Assembly: GCA_917880885.1 (NCBI GenBank)
Contig: OU862921.1
Coordinates: 54,548,508 to 54,612,507 of the forward strand
Direction: 5' to 3'
Origin: Limnephilus marmoratus
Taxonomy: Eukaryota; Arthropoda; Insecta; Trichoptera; Limnephilidae
Length of the DNA: 64,000 nt
Positions 11,450-21,271 of the stretch are shown in pieces. The notes under the pieces were generated by a model that was given only the letters and a program-made list of their open reading frames with translations, was not told where the DNA came from and made no database searches. Numbering within the stretch: the first letter of the stretch is position 1; each line of letters opens with the position of its first letter. Made by a program: the position numbers and the translations under genes.

Positions 11450-11800
11450 TATCCCCTCCATTGGGGGTGGCTTGTGACCCCGTCCCTGCATGTGGACACC
11501 GGAGTGAGGACGACCCGGAGCGATGTCTCATGGATGGCCCGCGCCTCCCCTGGGGGGAGGTGTGGGTCGTAAGGATGTCTCGCGCGAGTAAGGGGACCCT
11601 CCGCCCTGCCTCCGACAACCCGGCGCTGATCCTTCTTAGAGTCTTTGGGCGTTCTGCCACCCGCATCCGTTAGCAGTGTCGTCGATGCATCACCGAGAAG
11701 TTGGCTAAGGGGCGCGGAAACCGACCCTCGCGCTTGGCTTTCCTGAAAACATGCACCTCTCAACAGGACTGCCGGGCGTACCTGTGACACACTCGCTCCC
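11450..11800. other. GC-rich block of unknown identity (left palindrome arm)
   Basis: Markedly GC-rich against an AT-rich background, repeated inverted at 14985-15336. Overlapping open frames exist (113 and 85 codons one way, 70 the other), but none has a recognisable motif. It could be a 5' or 3' region of a LINE or a host-gene fragment; I cannot tell. Confidence 0.5.
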
Positions 11801-11944
11801 TACCAGCAACAACGTTAAAATTGAGTTATTATTTATGTACATTAAACAGTTTGAGTAGGCATATCGCCTACATGTAATTATTTTATTTTCCCCTCTGATT
11901 TTCCCCAATGAAAGAGGTAATGTATATATTTATATTTATTGGTT

Positions 11945-12118
11945 ACTAACCTGTACATATAAAGCACTTGCATACTGCTCGTTAACACCGTATGCGGGGA
12001 CATTGGGGGTCTAGCTTTGTTCAAATTAAATGTAGAGACGTTCAAATAAAAAAAATTAGCTTCCTTGTGAGAGCCCTGAAGGAGTAACCATAAGTTACTT
12101 ATACCGGGGTGGGTATGC
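11945..12118 (+). repeat. Dispersed module, also at 47040-47215
   Basis: Shares agcacttgcatactgc, cgagagcc-like and gaaggagtaacca phrases and the closing gttacttatacc with 47.04-47.21 kb in the same orientation, and is present inverted at 14690-14830. It ends where the BEL gag fragment begins. Identity is unknown; it may be a retroelement terminal region. Confidence 0.6.
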
Positions 12119-12824
12119 GGTTGGAAACCTCCAGTGTCAGTATGTGACAGTCAGAGTCGGCATGAAGTATATCTTGGAACAGATTACAAGATAACTGGTC
12201 GAATTGAATCGTTGGCGATGGAAGTAACTTCGTGTTGAAGGTAATTTGTCCCTTAACATCGACATCGAAATTAGTGACGCCTGACGCGGTTGTAGAAGAT
12301 TGGCCTAAGCCACGGATTTTCTGAGAGCTGACTGGACGCTCGGCAGTGCGATTGGATACGAAGTGTGCTTGACTGTCTGAATCGGTCAACCCACGAAACG
12401 TTTGAAAACTGCCGGAGGGATCACGATTGCTAATATGAGCAGTAGGCAAACGTACGATGGATCTGTCACCGAAGTTAGCGAGGAAAAGAACTGGAGGATC
12501 TGAAATAGAAGCTCCTTGAATGGCAAACGTGGTGGGTCGTTGGTTCTCCTCTTCAGCAGAAATGTTGTCTTCCCTATGAAGACGAGTGTGGTGCTTACGA
12601 TGACATTTCTGACAATCAAACACAGATTTGCAATTCGTGAGAGAATGAGAAGGCGTGAGACAATTCAGACACCAACGGTGTGCCTTGGCGAATTGAGCAC
12701 GTTCCTGAACCGATTTGAGTGCAAATGATTTGCACTTAGCGATATGGTGAATACCCTTGCAAAACGCGCACTTTGAAGTGAACGCAGTCAAGGACCCTTT
12801 GGTTTCAGGTTTTGCCTTATTCAT
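12099..12824 (-). pseudogene. BEL/Pao gag zinc-knuckle fragment (left arm)
   Basis: A 241-residue frame with the BEL/Pao gag C-terminal zinc-knuckle set: CAFCKGIHHIAKC, CLNCLTPSHSLTNC and CQKCHRKHHTRLH (residues ~19-90). These knuckles bind the element RNA during particle assembly. The frame then runs into the pre-protease linker and stops where the dispersed module begins, so protease and pol are missing. Open but partial at both ends. The near-identical partner is at 13958-14683. Confidence 0.85.
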
Positions 12825-12879
12825 GTCACAAGTAAACGATGACGTTTGTTTTATGACAGCTTGATCATGAAATGTTGAA

Positions 12880-13243
12880 ATGTTTAATTTGAATTTTATT
12901 TTAGTAATTTGTACATTTAAGTTTACAAATTTCTAATTGATTATAATATTTCATATTGCAGTTTTTTTTTTTTTTTAATTATAATATTTTAAATTCACAA
13001 AATTTTTTGAAATCACAATTTTTTTTGTTTTTGTTTTATGTAGCTCCTACAATCCATCTTGAACTTTTCAATTGGTGAGGACTTAAGAGTTTCTGGTAGT
13101 GTGTTATATAACTTAATTCCTTTGTACAGCAGACTGTTTTGCGTATTCGTTTTGTCCTTTTTGTTTAATCTTATTTCCTTGCAAGTCCTTGTGTAATGTC
13201 TGTGAATGTCCTTATTGTATACGATTTTATTTGGGGATTTCAT
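12880..13243 (-). pseudogene. LINE 3' end fragment (left arm and spacer)
   Basis: The frame at 13013-13243 encodes the LINE C-terminal pattern HRHYTR, QNSLLYKGIKLYNTLPETLK, FKMDCRSYI, similar to the nested LINE end at 6.7-6.9 kb. A 3' region with a T-run on the plus strand (A-rich tail on minus, ~12963-12977) follows. Its first ~20 codons lie outside the palindrome arm. Confidence 0.7.
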
Positions 13244-13562
13244 GTGCGCATCGCCTCAATTCTTTCTGTATAAAATAGTGAGCTCTGGCATCATGAAATT
13301 ATGCATTGCTAAACCGTTCATCCGATTGCGATGAAACTTTGGGGATTTGATTGCTGCATCCCTTCGATTCTTTCTGTATAAAATAGTGAGCTTGGGCATC
13401 ATAAGATTATGCATTGCTAAACCGTTCATCCGATTGCGTTTGGGGATTTGATGTGCGCAGGCCGGCAATGGTTTTTGTGTACAACAGTGAGCTCTGGTAT
13501 CATGAAATTACGCATTGCTAAACCAATTAACCGATTGCAATGAAAATTTGATATTTAACCGA
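13222..13562. repeat. Degenerate tandem repeat of ~100-115 bp in the palindrome spacer
   Basis: About three units share gtgagct-tgg-atcat, gcattgctaaacc and ccgattgc phrases. Spacing differs between units. The aaccgttcatccgattgcgatga phrase resembles one near 46640 (acgaatggaccgattgcgatg). Confidence 0.7.
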
Positions 13563-13603
13563 TTTATATTTAATTTAACACACACTCCTCCTCGCCGACT
13601 TGC

Positions 13604-13771
13604 AAGGAAATAAGATTAAACAAAAAGGACAAAACGAATACGCAAAACAGTCTGCTGTACAAAGGAATTAAGTTATATAACACACTACCAGAAACTCTTA
13701 AGTCCTCACCAATTGAAAAGTTCAAGATGGATTGTAGGAGCTACATAAAACAAAAACAAAAAAAATTGTGA
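13604..13771 (+). pseudogene. LINE C-terminal fragment (right arm copy)
   Basis: Frame KEIRLNKKDK through LYNTLPETLK to KQKKL and a TGA at 13769-13771; the inverted duplicate of codons in 13013-13190. It lacks the 5' codons that the left copy has, because the arm boundary falls inside the fragment at ~13597. Confidence 0.7.
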
Positions 13772-13957
13772 TTTCAAAAAATTTTGTGAATTTAAAATAT
13801 TATAATTAAAAAAAAAAAAAACTGCAATATGAAATATTATAATCAATTAGAAATTTGTAAACTTAAATGTACAAATTATTAAATTAAATTCAAATTAAAC
13901 ATTTCAACATTTCATGATCAAGCTGTCATAAAACAAACGTCATCGTTTACTTGTGAC

Positions 13958-14683
13958 ATGAATAAGGCAAAACCTGAAACCAAAGGGTCCTTGACTGCGT
14001 TCACTTCAAAGTGCGCGTTTTGCAAGGGTATTCACCATATCGCTAAGTGCAAATCATTTGCACTCAAATCGGTTCAGGAACGTGCTCAATTCGCCAAGGC
14101 ACACCGTTGGTGTCTGAATTGTCTCACGCCTTCTCATTCTCTCACGAATTGCAAATCTGTGTTTGATTGTCAGAAATGTCATCGTAAGCACCACACTCGT
14201 CTTCATAGGGAAGACAACATTTCTGCTGTCTTGGAGAACCAACGACCCACCACGTTTGCCATTCAAGGAGCTTCTATTTCAGATCCTCCAGTTCTTTTCC
14301 TCGCTAACTTCGGTGACAGATCCATCGTACGTTTGCCTACTGCTCATATTAGCAATCGTGATCCCTCCGGCAGTTTTCAAACGTTTCGTGGGTTGACCAA
14401 TTCAGACAGTCAAGCACACTTCGTATCCAATCGCACTGCCGAGCGTCCAGTCAGCTCTCAGAAAATCCGTGGCTTAGGCCAATCTTCTACAACCGCGTCA
14501 GGCGTCACTAATTTCGATGTCGATGTTAAGGGACAAACTACCTTCAACACGAAGTTACTTCGATCGCCAACGATTCAATTCGACCAGTTATCTTGTAATC
14601 TGTTCCAAGATATACTTCATGCCGACTCTGACTGTCACATACTGACACTGGAGGTTTCCAACCGCATACCCACCCCGGTATAA
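13958..14683 (+). pseudogene. BEL/Pao gag zinc-knuckle fragment (right arm)
   Basis: Inverted duplicate of 12099-12824, with the same three CCHC-type knuckles. The residue differences from the left copy are few (VL for EE, N for D, T for I, R for P), which gives a direct handle on the age of the duplication. Confidence 0.85.
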
Positions 14684-14689
14684 GTAACT

Positions 14690-14860
14690 TATGGTTACTC
14701 CTTCAGGGCTCTCACAAGGAAGCTAATTTTTTTTATTTGAACGTCTCTACATTTAATTTGAACAAAGCTAGACCCCCAATGTCCCCGCATACGGTGTTAA
14801 CGAGCAGTATGCAAGTGCTTTATAATATGTACAGGTTAGTAACTAATAAATATAAATATA
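14690..14860 (-). repeat. Dispersed module, inverted copy (right arm)
   Basis: Mirror of 11945-12118, with a small indel in the tatata region (~14822). Confidence 0.6.
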
Positions 14861-14984
14861 TACATTACCTCTTTCATTGGGGAAAATCAGAGGGGAAAAT
14901 AAAATAATTACATGTAGGCGATATGCCTACTCAAACTGTTTAATGTACATAAATAATAACTCAATTTTAACGTTGTTGCTGGTA

Positions 14985-15336
14985 GGGAGCGAGTGTGTCA
15001 CAGGTACGCCCGGCAGTCCTGTTGAGAGGTGCATGTTTTCAGGAAAGCCAAGCGCGAGGGTCGGTTTCCGCGCCCCTTAGCCAACTTCTCGGTGATGCAT
15101 CGACGACACTGCTAACGGATGCGGGTGGCAGAACGCCCAAAGACTCTAAGAAGGATCAGCGCCGGGTTGTCGGAGGCAGGGCGGAGGGTCCCCTTACTCG
15201 CGCGAGACATCCTTACGACCCACACCTCCCCCCAGGGGAGGCGCGGGCCATCCATGAGACATCGCTCCGGGTCGTCCTCACTCCGGTGTCCACATGCAGG
15301 GACGGGGTCACAAGCCACCCCCAATGGAGGGGATAA
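14985..15336. other. GC-rich block of unknown identity (right palindrome arm)
   Basis: Inverted copy of 11450-11800, with the same overlapping motif-free frames. Confidence 0.5.
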
Positions 15337-15485
15337 GGACGAGACACATTATATGGTTCAGTTCTCGTCTCTGTGACATTGCTATAAAGAAGTGTTCCGC
15401 TGCCATGTTACAGGGTATCCAACACCTTGCAGTTACACAACGATTAGAAAAGAAAAACGATTAAAAAAACAAAAATAATAACTAA

Positions 15486-15871
15486 TAGGTTAGGTTAGGT
15501 TAGGTTAGGTTAGGTTAGGTTAGGTTAGGTTAGGTTAGGTTAGGTTAGGTTAGGTTAGGTTAGGTTAGGTTAGGTTAGGTTAGGTTAGGTTAGGTTAGGT
15601 TAGGTTAGGTTAGGTTAGGTTAGGTTAGGTTAGGTTAGGTTAGGTTAGGTTAGGTTAGGTTAGGTTAGGTTAGGTTAGGTTAGGTTAGGTTAGGTTAGGT
15701 TAGGTTAGGTTAGGTTAGGTTAGGTTAGGTTAGGTTAGGTTAGGTTAGGTTAGGTTAGGTTAGGTTAGGTTAGGTTAGGTTAGGTTAGGTTAGGTTAGGT
15801 TAGGTTAGGTTAGGTTAGGTTAGGTTAGGTTAGGTTAGGTTAGGTTAGGTTAGGTTAGGTTAGGTTAGGTT

Positions 15872-15874
<3 letters not shown>
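15486..15874 (+). repeat. (TTAGG)n insect telomeric repeat array
   Basis: About 78 uninterrupted TTAGG units with no variant seen. The G-rich strand reads left to right, the polarity of a right-hand chromosome end. It starts at the exact end of the right palindrome arm and ends at the poly(T) of the minus-strand LINE. TTAGG is the ancestral arthropod telomere repeat. Confidence 0.97.
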
Positions 15875-15946
<72 letters not shown>

Positions 15947-18900
15947 CTGAATGTTCTTTCTATTATTTACCTTGCTTATTATTTATCAAGGTTTATTTTC
16001 ATCTATGAGTTTACTTAACTATGTGTTTTTTCTTTAAATCTTTGCATGCGGGAAAGGGCTGGGTGTTTAGTATGCATGTTTACTTGAGGATAAGGGAAAG
16101 GATTTGGTTGGGTTAGGATCCTATCATGGGCTATTAACTGCTCCAATATTCATTTTACAGCTCGAGGGAACCATGAAAAACCTCAGCCGGAGCAGTGTTG
16201 AAGATCTGTAATAAAATTTGGATGCCTCGTTAAGTGGATAGTTTCTTACCCACTTAACTTGGCCATTTTTTGGGAAGGGGAAGTGTTCTTCTTATTTGCC
16301 ATCGTAAGTTTTGGTTCAAGTTTTGAACTTATAATGTATTTAATTTAATTGAAGAATTCTGATACGCGTGATTTTAATATTTACTTTGCTTTAATTTAGT
16401 GTTTCTTGGATCAAATTATTTATGTTGCCCATTTTTTGGGAAGAGAAGTGAGAAGTTTGTTAGTTGTTTTGTAGTTAAAATGTATATTAAATTTTGTTGA
16501 CGTAAGTTTTGTTTAATTTTATTGACGTGTGCGCGTGCACATTGCGCGTGTTTTTAGTTTCTACTATATTTTAATTTTTGTGCGTTCCGTCCATTTAAAA
16601 TATTATTGTCGAATTGCTTATATCACGCGTGATTTTACTTTCCACTTTCCTGGTGTTATTTGTTCTGCTCTGTTATTTTAGTCACTATATTTTTAGCGAA
16701 GTTGATGAAGATTTTTCTTAAATATTCATTTGCTATGACCTCCGGGAGATCGCTTATATTGATATTTCTCCTCTGGCTCTCTTTTGTTAGGTACCACCTT
16801 TCCTTAGAAAACATTGGGCAGTCTAACAGTAAATGCTGTATTGTTTGTTCCGTTTGCTTATCGCATGGGCACGCTGGACTGTCTTTTATCTTAAACCTGT
16901 GGAGGTATGATAGATTGGCACCGTGACCGGTGAGAATTTGGGTGAGCTCAAATGTAGGTATTGTCTTCTTTCCAAAATCTCTAGCTTCGCTTATACTTCT
17001 GAAGAATAGTCGGGTTCCTTTGCCTGTATCAGAGTTTTTGTACCTCAGATCCCATTCTTCATGAATTGATTCTTTTATTTTGAGCTTCGCATAGCTTAGT
17101 GGAAATTCCGAGTAGAGCTTTCGGTTTTTGTCTTTTAGTGCTGCGTCCTTTGCTAACTCGTCTGCTCTTTCATTGCCGTGTAGTCCATTGTGCCCCCGGA
17201 TCCACATAAATTTGCAGAAAGATCCTCTTTCTTTTAAGTTTATTGAAGAGCATTGTATATCGAACACCATCGGATTGGTAGGTGTCCCACACTCCAGTGC
17301 GTGAGCAGCGCTCTGCGAATCGGTTAGGACATTAATTTTGTCCCAATGCCGCTGCTGTTCACTGACCCACTCTAGTGCTTTCATTATAGCGAAGAGTTCA
17401 GCTTGAAACACTGAACAGTAGTCAGCCATAGGTAATTTCTTTGCCTTTATCTCTCCGCTTGCGTTGAAAACTGAGTAGGCCGCACCAACTTTTCCTTCAG
17501 CTTTACTTCCGTCTGTGTAGATGTCTATTTCATTTTCTTCAAAAGAAACTCTTTTGTGGTTTTCAGGAAAGCTTACATTTTCCCCAATTTGTTTGCTTGG
17601 GTGGGGTAGAAGGGCCACCTTCACTATTCCCTGGTATTTCCTATCACTGGGTAGTAGGTGTAACGTTCCACTTCGTTTAGTTTCACCGATTAACTGAAGT
17701 TCTTTAAGCTTGAGGTCCAATGGAGTCAGGCCACCTATTGCCTGAACAGATGTAAGTGACGTGGTGCGATATGCTTTGCATATTCTAATTCCGATTGCCC
17801 TTTGTATTCTATTGAGTTTACTCTGTATATTTTTTCTTTTAGCAGCGGAGGCCCAAACGGTTGCTGCGTATGTAATTATTGGTTCAATTACTCCTATGTA
17901 AATGATCCTTAAAATTTCTGAGCTGAGGCCCCATGTGGGTTTAGCCATAAAAGCAAGTTTCTTGGTAATATTTGCTGCTTTTTGACATACCATATCCACA
18001 TGTTTGCTCCAGTTTAGATTGTCATCTATGACAATCCCCAGTATTTTGCAATCTTTCGAGATTGGGACAACTTTGCTATTCATTATAACCACAGGTGGTG
18101 GCGACTTCCTCTTTGTGATGAAGAGTGCTTTAGTTTTTTCTTCAGAGAATTGGAGTTTTACTTTATTTCCCCAATCCGTTATTACTAATAATGTATCTTT
18201 TATTATTTGCTGTAGAGCCGCCAGTTCTTTGTGAGAAATCAGGAGTAAAACGTCGTCAGCAAACGCTTGAATTCGTACATTTGAGTTTAGTTGTAAATTT
18301 AAGAGTTCATCTATGACTACGTTCCAGAGAACAGGTCCACACGCCGAACCTTGAATGCAGCCCTTATTTGAATGTTTACGAGCCAAGGCGCCAGCGTATA
18401 TAGTTTCTACCATTCTGTCTGATAGGTAGTCTTTAAAAACCTTATATATATTGGCTGGGCAGTCTTTTTTGGCAAGCTGTGATAGCAAATGGGGCCACCA
18501 TGCATTGTCGAAGGCTCCCTTAATATCCAAGGATATTAGACAAGTGTGGAGACCTTCTTTTGATGCTTGCTTGATGTGGTTAACCGCATCAAGCATTGCA
18601 TCTTCGGTGCTTTTTTGTTGCGTAAACCCATACTGATTTGTATTTAGTTTTCCATTTGTGGTAAATTTCCAAGTAACCCTCTTGATGAGAAGTTTTTCTA
18701 GGACCTTGCCAAATACCGGAAGAAGTCCAATGGGTCGGTAGGAAGACACATTGCCGTAGTCTTCTTTTCCCGGCTTCCGGATGATCTTGATTCTGGCGAT
18801 CTTCCAAAGGATCGGAAAACAGCCAATTCGTAGGCACGCGTTGTAGATTGCCATAAAAATGTCAGGGAGAGCTTCGAACGCTTGTGAGCAGATATCTGCT

Positions 18901-20210
18901 GTGAAATGATCCCTTCCGGGGGATTTTTTAATGTCTATTGAAGTGAGAGTATTTTTTAATTCAAGCTTTGTAAACGGGGGATCGATCTCACTGAGGTTTT
19001 CAGCATCCTCATTATTCCGAATGCGAGTTTGTTCTAGTGTTTCACCGGCTTGAGTGTCGTTGGGGAAAAAGTGATCTAACAGTGTAGACGCCGTCTCTTG
19101 GGCGGACGTGGTAGACTGGTTGTTGTTGAAAGTGAGCGTTTCGGGAGGGGTCTTCTGAGATGACTTGAGAACCCTAAGGACTGTTGACCAGACGGTTTCT
19201 TTTCCTTGGCTGGAGCAAAAGTCTTTCCAGTTTTGAACTTTCGCAGTCGCTATTTCTTCCTTGTAACGTTCTCTTAGTTCGAGGTATGTTGGTAGTGTTG
19301 CTGCGTTTCTTCTCGCTGGACCTGAATTCATCAGCTTCCTCTTTGCTGCGAGAACTTCTTTCTTCAACTTTTCCAAGTCTTCATTCCACCATGGGCAAAT
19401 TTTTTGTTTCGATTTTTTCATGGGAGGTATTGAGGCTCTGCACGCATCAGATATGATATCCATGAGATCGGACACCTGCTTGTTGAGTATGCTATGTTGC
19501 ATATTTGAGTCAATTACCTGAGGCGATAATTTTCTGCATTCTGCATTGGCTTTCAGCGTCTTGGCAAATTTGGCCCAATCTGCCTTGCTTGTTCTGTACA
19601 TGAACGTCGAATCTGGAAATTCATCTGTGTTTGGTTTGTTGAATGAAATGTTGAATGTTATACCGTTATGGTCAGACAGGGCTGCAATCCTTTTGTCAAC
19701 TTTCCAACTATCTATATATCCTATCAAACTGCCGGAACATAGGGTGATGTCGATCACACTGCTCAGAAGTGTATTTTGTCGAATGATTTCGAAGGTTGGT
19801 GTTGTTCCTTCGTTGACAATATGTAGTTGTTTCTGGGCAATGAAGTCACTCAATTTGTCACCTCTGTTGTCTGTCTTTTTGCTTCCCCACCAGACACTTT
19901 TAGCATTTGCGTCCGCTCCGATGATGATTTTCTTCGTATTTGCATCTAGTAGCTGGTTTGCTTTTCCTAGGCTGGCGTCGATATCTTCATTTGGGGGACA
20001 ATATATTGAGCCAATAATTAGAGGAGTGCCTTGAAATTGGGCTTCAATGAATATGTTGCAACTGTTGCTGTAATTGTGGAGGAGAACACACGAGGCAGCG
20101 ACCGATTTATTTAGGACTATTATCGCCGCCTTGACTGGACTGACCACACTTGATTTTTGAAAAATAGGTCCATTATAAGATGATTTATTTATTTCGCAAA
20201 TTCGCAAATT
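15875..20210 (-). mobile_element. LINE abutting telomere repeats (EN-RT-RNase H, 5' truncated)
   Basis: Minus strand: truncated ORF2, a ~710-bp 3' region (16655-15947) and a 72-nt poly(A) (poly(T) at 15875-15946) joined directly to CCTAA repeats. The orientation and target match what is known of telomere-specific R1-clade LINEs (TRAS/SART type) in Bombyx, but the RNase H domain is not usual for that clade, so the affiliation is open. The 5' side runs into a short gcaaatt-type microsatellite and poly(A), not into telomere repeats. Confidence 0.8.
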
Positions 20211-20222
20211 CGCAAATTTGCA

Positions 20223-20225
<3 letters not shown>
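16656..20225 (-). CDS. LINE ORF2 protein: partial endonuclease, reverse transcriptase, RNase H
   Basis: Open for 1,189 codons, but no ATG begins it (the first codon is TTG in the flanking microsatellite), so the N-terminus is lost. Domains: the C-terminal half of an APE-type endonuclease (IIGADANAKSVWWG, VIDITLCS, ALSDHNG; residues ~95-190), an RT (YRPIGLLPVFGKVLEK, ISLDIKGAFDNAWW, GCIQGSACGPVLWN, FADDVLLL; ~420-720), an RNase H with all four acidic positions (IYTDGSKAEG, AELFAIMKALEW, LTDSQSAAH, GNERADELA; ~890-1030) and a terminal Cys/His motif (CPCDKQTEQTIQHLLLDC). Known: it nicks target DNA and reverse-transcribes its RNA in place. The N-terminal endonuclease part, with the catalytic Asn and Glu, is missing. 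The rest has no stop or frameshift, so the insertion is recent. Confidence 0.9.
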
Positions 20226-20257
<32 letters not shown>

Positions 20258-20704
20258 AATCTGATTACATTCGGTGCGCGTTTGGTTAATTCTGTTTTTC
20301 AAATTAATTACTCCGCAGTGCATAAGTGATATTTTTCATTCGGTCCGTACCAGCGTTTGGTTTAATTCTGTTTTTCAAATTTCAATACTACCCAGTGCAT
20401 ACGTGACATTTTAGTGAATTTTTTTACCACGTGCCCCCACATCTGGCATCGAATACCAAGCTGCCATTTTGAAAAGCGCGGCACAAACCAGTGTTCTTTC
20501 ACCAGCCGTAAAGCAAACAGTAAGAAATTTTAAAAATAATATTCCGTTGTTTAGCTTCAATCACAATTAAATTCCTTCGCATTTTAATTCATTCTTAACT
20601 CATTATAAATATTTTTCCTTTCGTTCCGCGTTAAGTTGCGCAAATTTGCACAAAAAAAAATAAATCTGATTACATTCGGTGCGCGTTTGGTTAATTCTGT
20701 TCTT
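20214..20704. repeat. ~422-bp direct duplication beside the assembly gap
   Basis: The phrase gcaaatttgcacaaaa...taaatctgattac followed by ggtgcgcgtttggttaattc occurs at 20214 and again at ~20636, just before the gap. The A-run is ~38 in the first copy and 9 in the second. Inside, a shorter ~70-bp phrase (gtttggtttaattctgtttttc...cagtgcata) is also repeated at ~20287 and ~20354. It could be a LINE 5' region or a collapsed assembly. Confidence 0.65.
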
Positions 20705-20904
20705 NNNNNNNNNNNNNNNNNNNNNNNNNNNNNNNNNNNNNNNNNNNNNNNNNNNNNNNNNNNNNNNNNNNNNNNNNNNNNNNNNNNNNNNNNNNNNNNN
20801 NNNNNNNNNNNNNNNNNNNNNNNNNNNNNNNNNNNNNNNNNNNNNNNNNNNNNNNNNNNNNNNNNNNNNNNNNNNNNNNNNNNNNNNNNNNNNNNNNNNN
20901 NNNN
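20705..20904. other. Assembly gap (200 N)
   Basis: Exactly 200 Ns, typical of a fixed-size scaffold gap. The true distance and even adjacency are unknown. Frames reported through it are meaningless. Confidence 0.99.
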
Positions 20905-20905
20905 A

Positions 20906-21190
20906 AAAACAATAGCAAGTATATACAATGAACCAAAAAGAATTTACCGCGAAGCAATAGAAATTTATAAACATAAAAATAATATGAATACTAGAAATGA
21001 CTCAATCAGAATTCCCAACACCTGGAAAGTCTTAATCGATCAAAATCCCCCAAAAACGGCATTTTCAAAATTACCAGTAGAGTCTCCAATTAGCTTAACC
21101 AATCAGGTATCCACTGCCAGCCCCGCCCCCCACCCCCTCCACCATCAATCACCAGCAACCAGGGTACTTCGTTCTAGACATAAGAAGTGA
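20906..21190 (+). CDS. Penelope-like element, GIY-YIG endonuclease C-terminus (partial)
   Basis: The frame emerges from the gap and ends at TGA 21188-21190. It carries the C-terminal signature of the GIY-YIG endonuclease of Penelope-like elements (RIYREAIEIYKHKNNMNTR, then IPNTWKVLI), followed by a Pro/Ser/His-rich tail ending in RSRHKK. Known: these elements pair a telomerase-like RT with this endonuclease. The RT would lie in the gap. A hammerhead-like motif follows ~85 bp downstream, as expected for this element class. Confidence 0.8.
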   Translation, partial: KTIASIYNEPKRIYREAIEIYKHKNNMNTRNDSIRIPNTWKVLIDQNPPKTAFSKLPVESPISLTNQVSTASPAPHPLHHQSPATRVLRSRHKK

Positions 21191-21271
21191 CTTGCACTCA
21201 CTTACGTTTTAGCTTTTGGATTGAACAGATATGCGAAAGCTATCAGTTTGAGACAAAAACTCAAGACATAA

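Larger units (their letters stand above)
11298..15487. repeat. Large palindrome: two ~1.89-kb inverted arms, ~409-bp spacer
   Basis: Left arm 11298-13187 is the reverse complement of right arm 13597-15487. Paired landmarks include 11409-11666 with 15119-15376, and 12099-12824 with 13958-14683. The arms differ by scattered substitutions (five residues in 241 in the shared frame), a short block change near 12545/14240 and small indels such as 3 bp near 11960/14825, so they are not a simple mirrored read. Contents from outside inward: an AT-rich edge, a GC-rich block, a repeat module, BEL gag and a LINE 3' end. The right edge abuts the TTAGG array. Confidence 0.95.

Noticed and set aside
11409..11790. 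Overlapping frames of 85, 113 and 70 codons, mirrored at 14995-15376
   Set aside because: Stop-poor because GC-rich; several frames open at once, no motif, and duplication is explained by the palindrome.
11298..15487. Palindrome as a pure mirrored-read artefact
   Set aside because: Arms differ by multiple substitutions and small indels, and the spacer is ~409 bp and asymmetric; long-read confirmation is still desirable.
20584..21190. Long frames crossing the N block (114, 123, 184 codons)
   Set aside because: Ns produce no stops; only the part after 20906 has real evidence.
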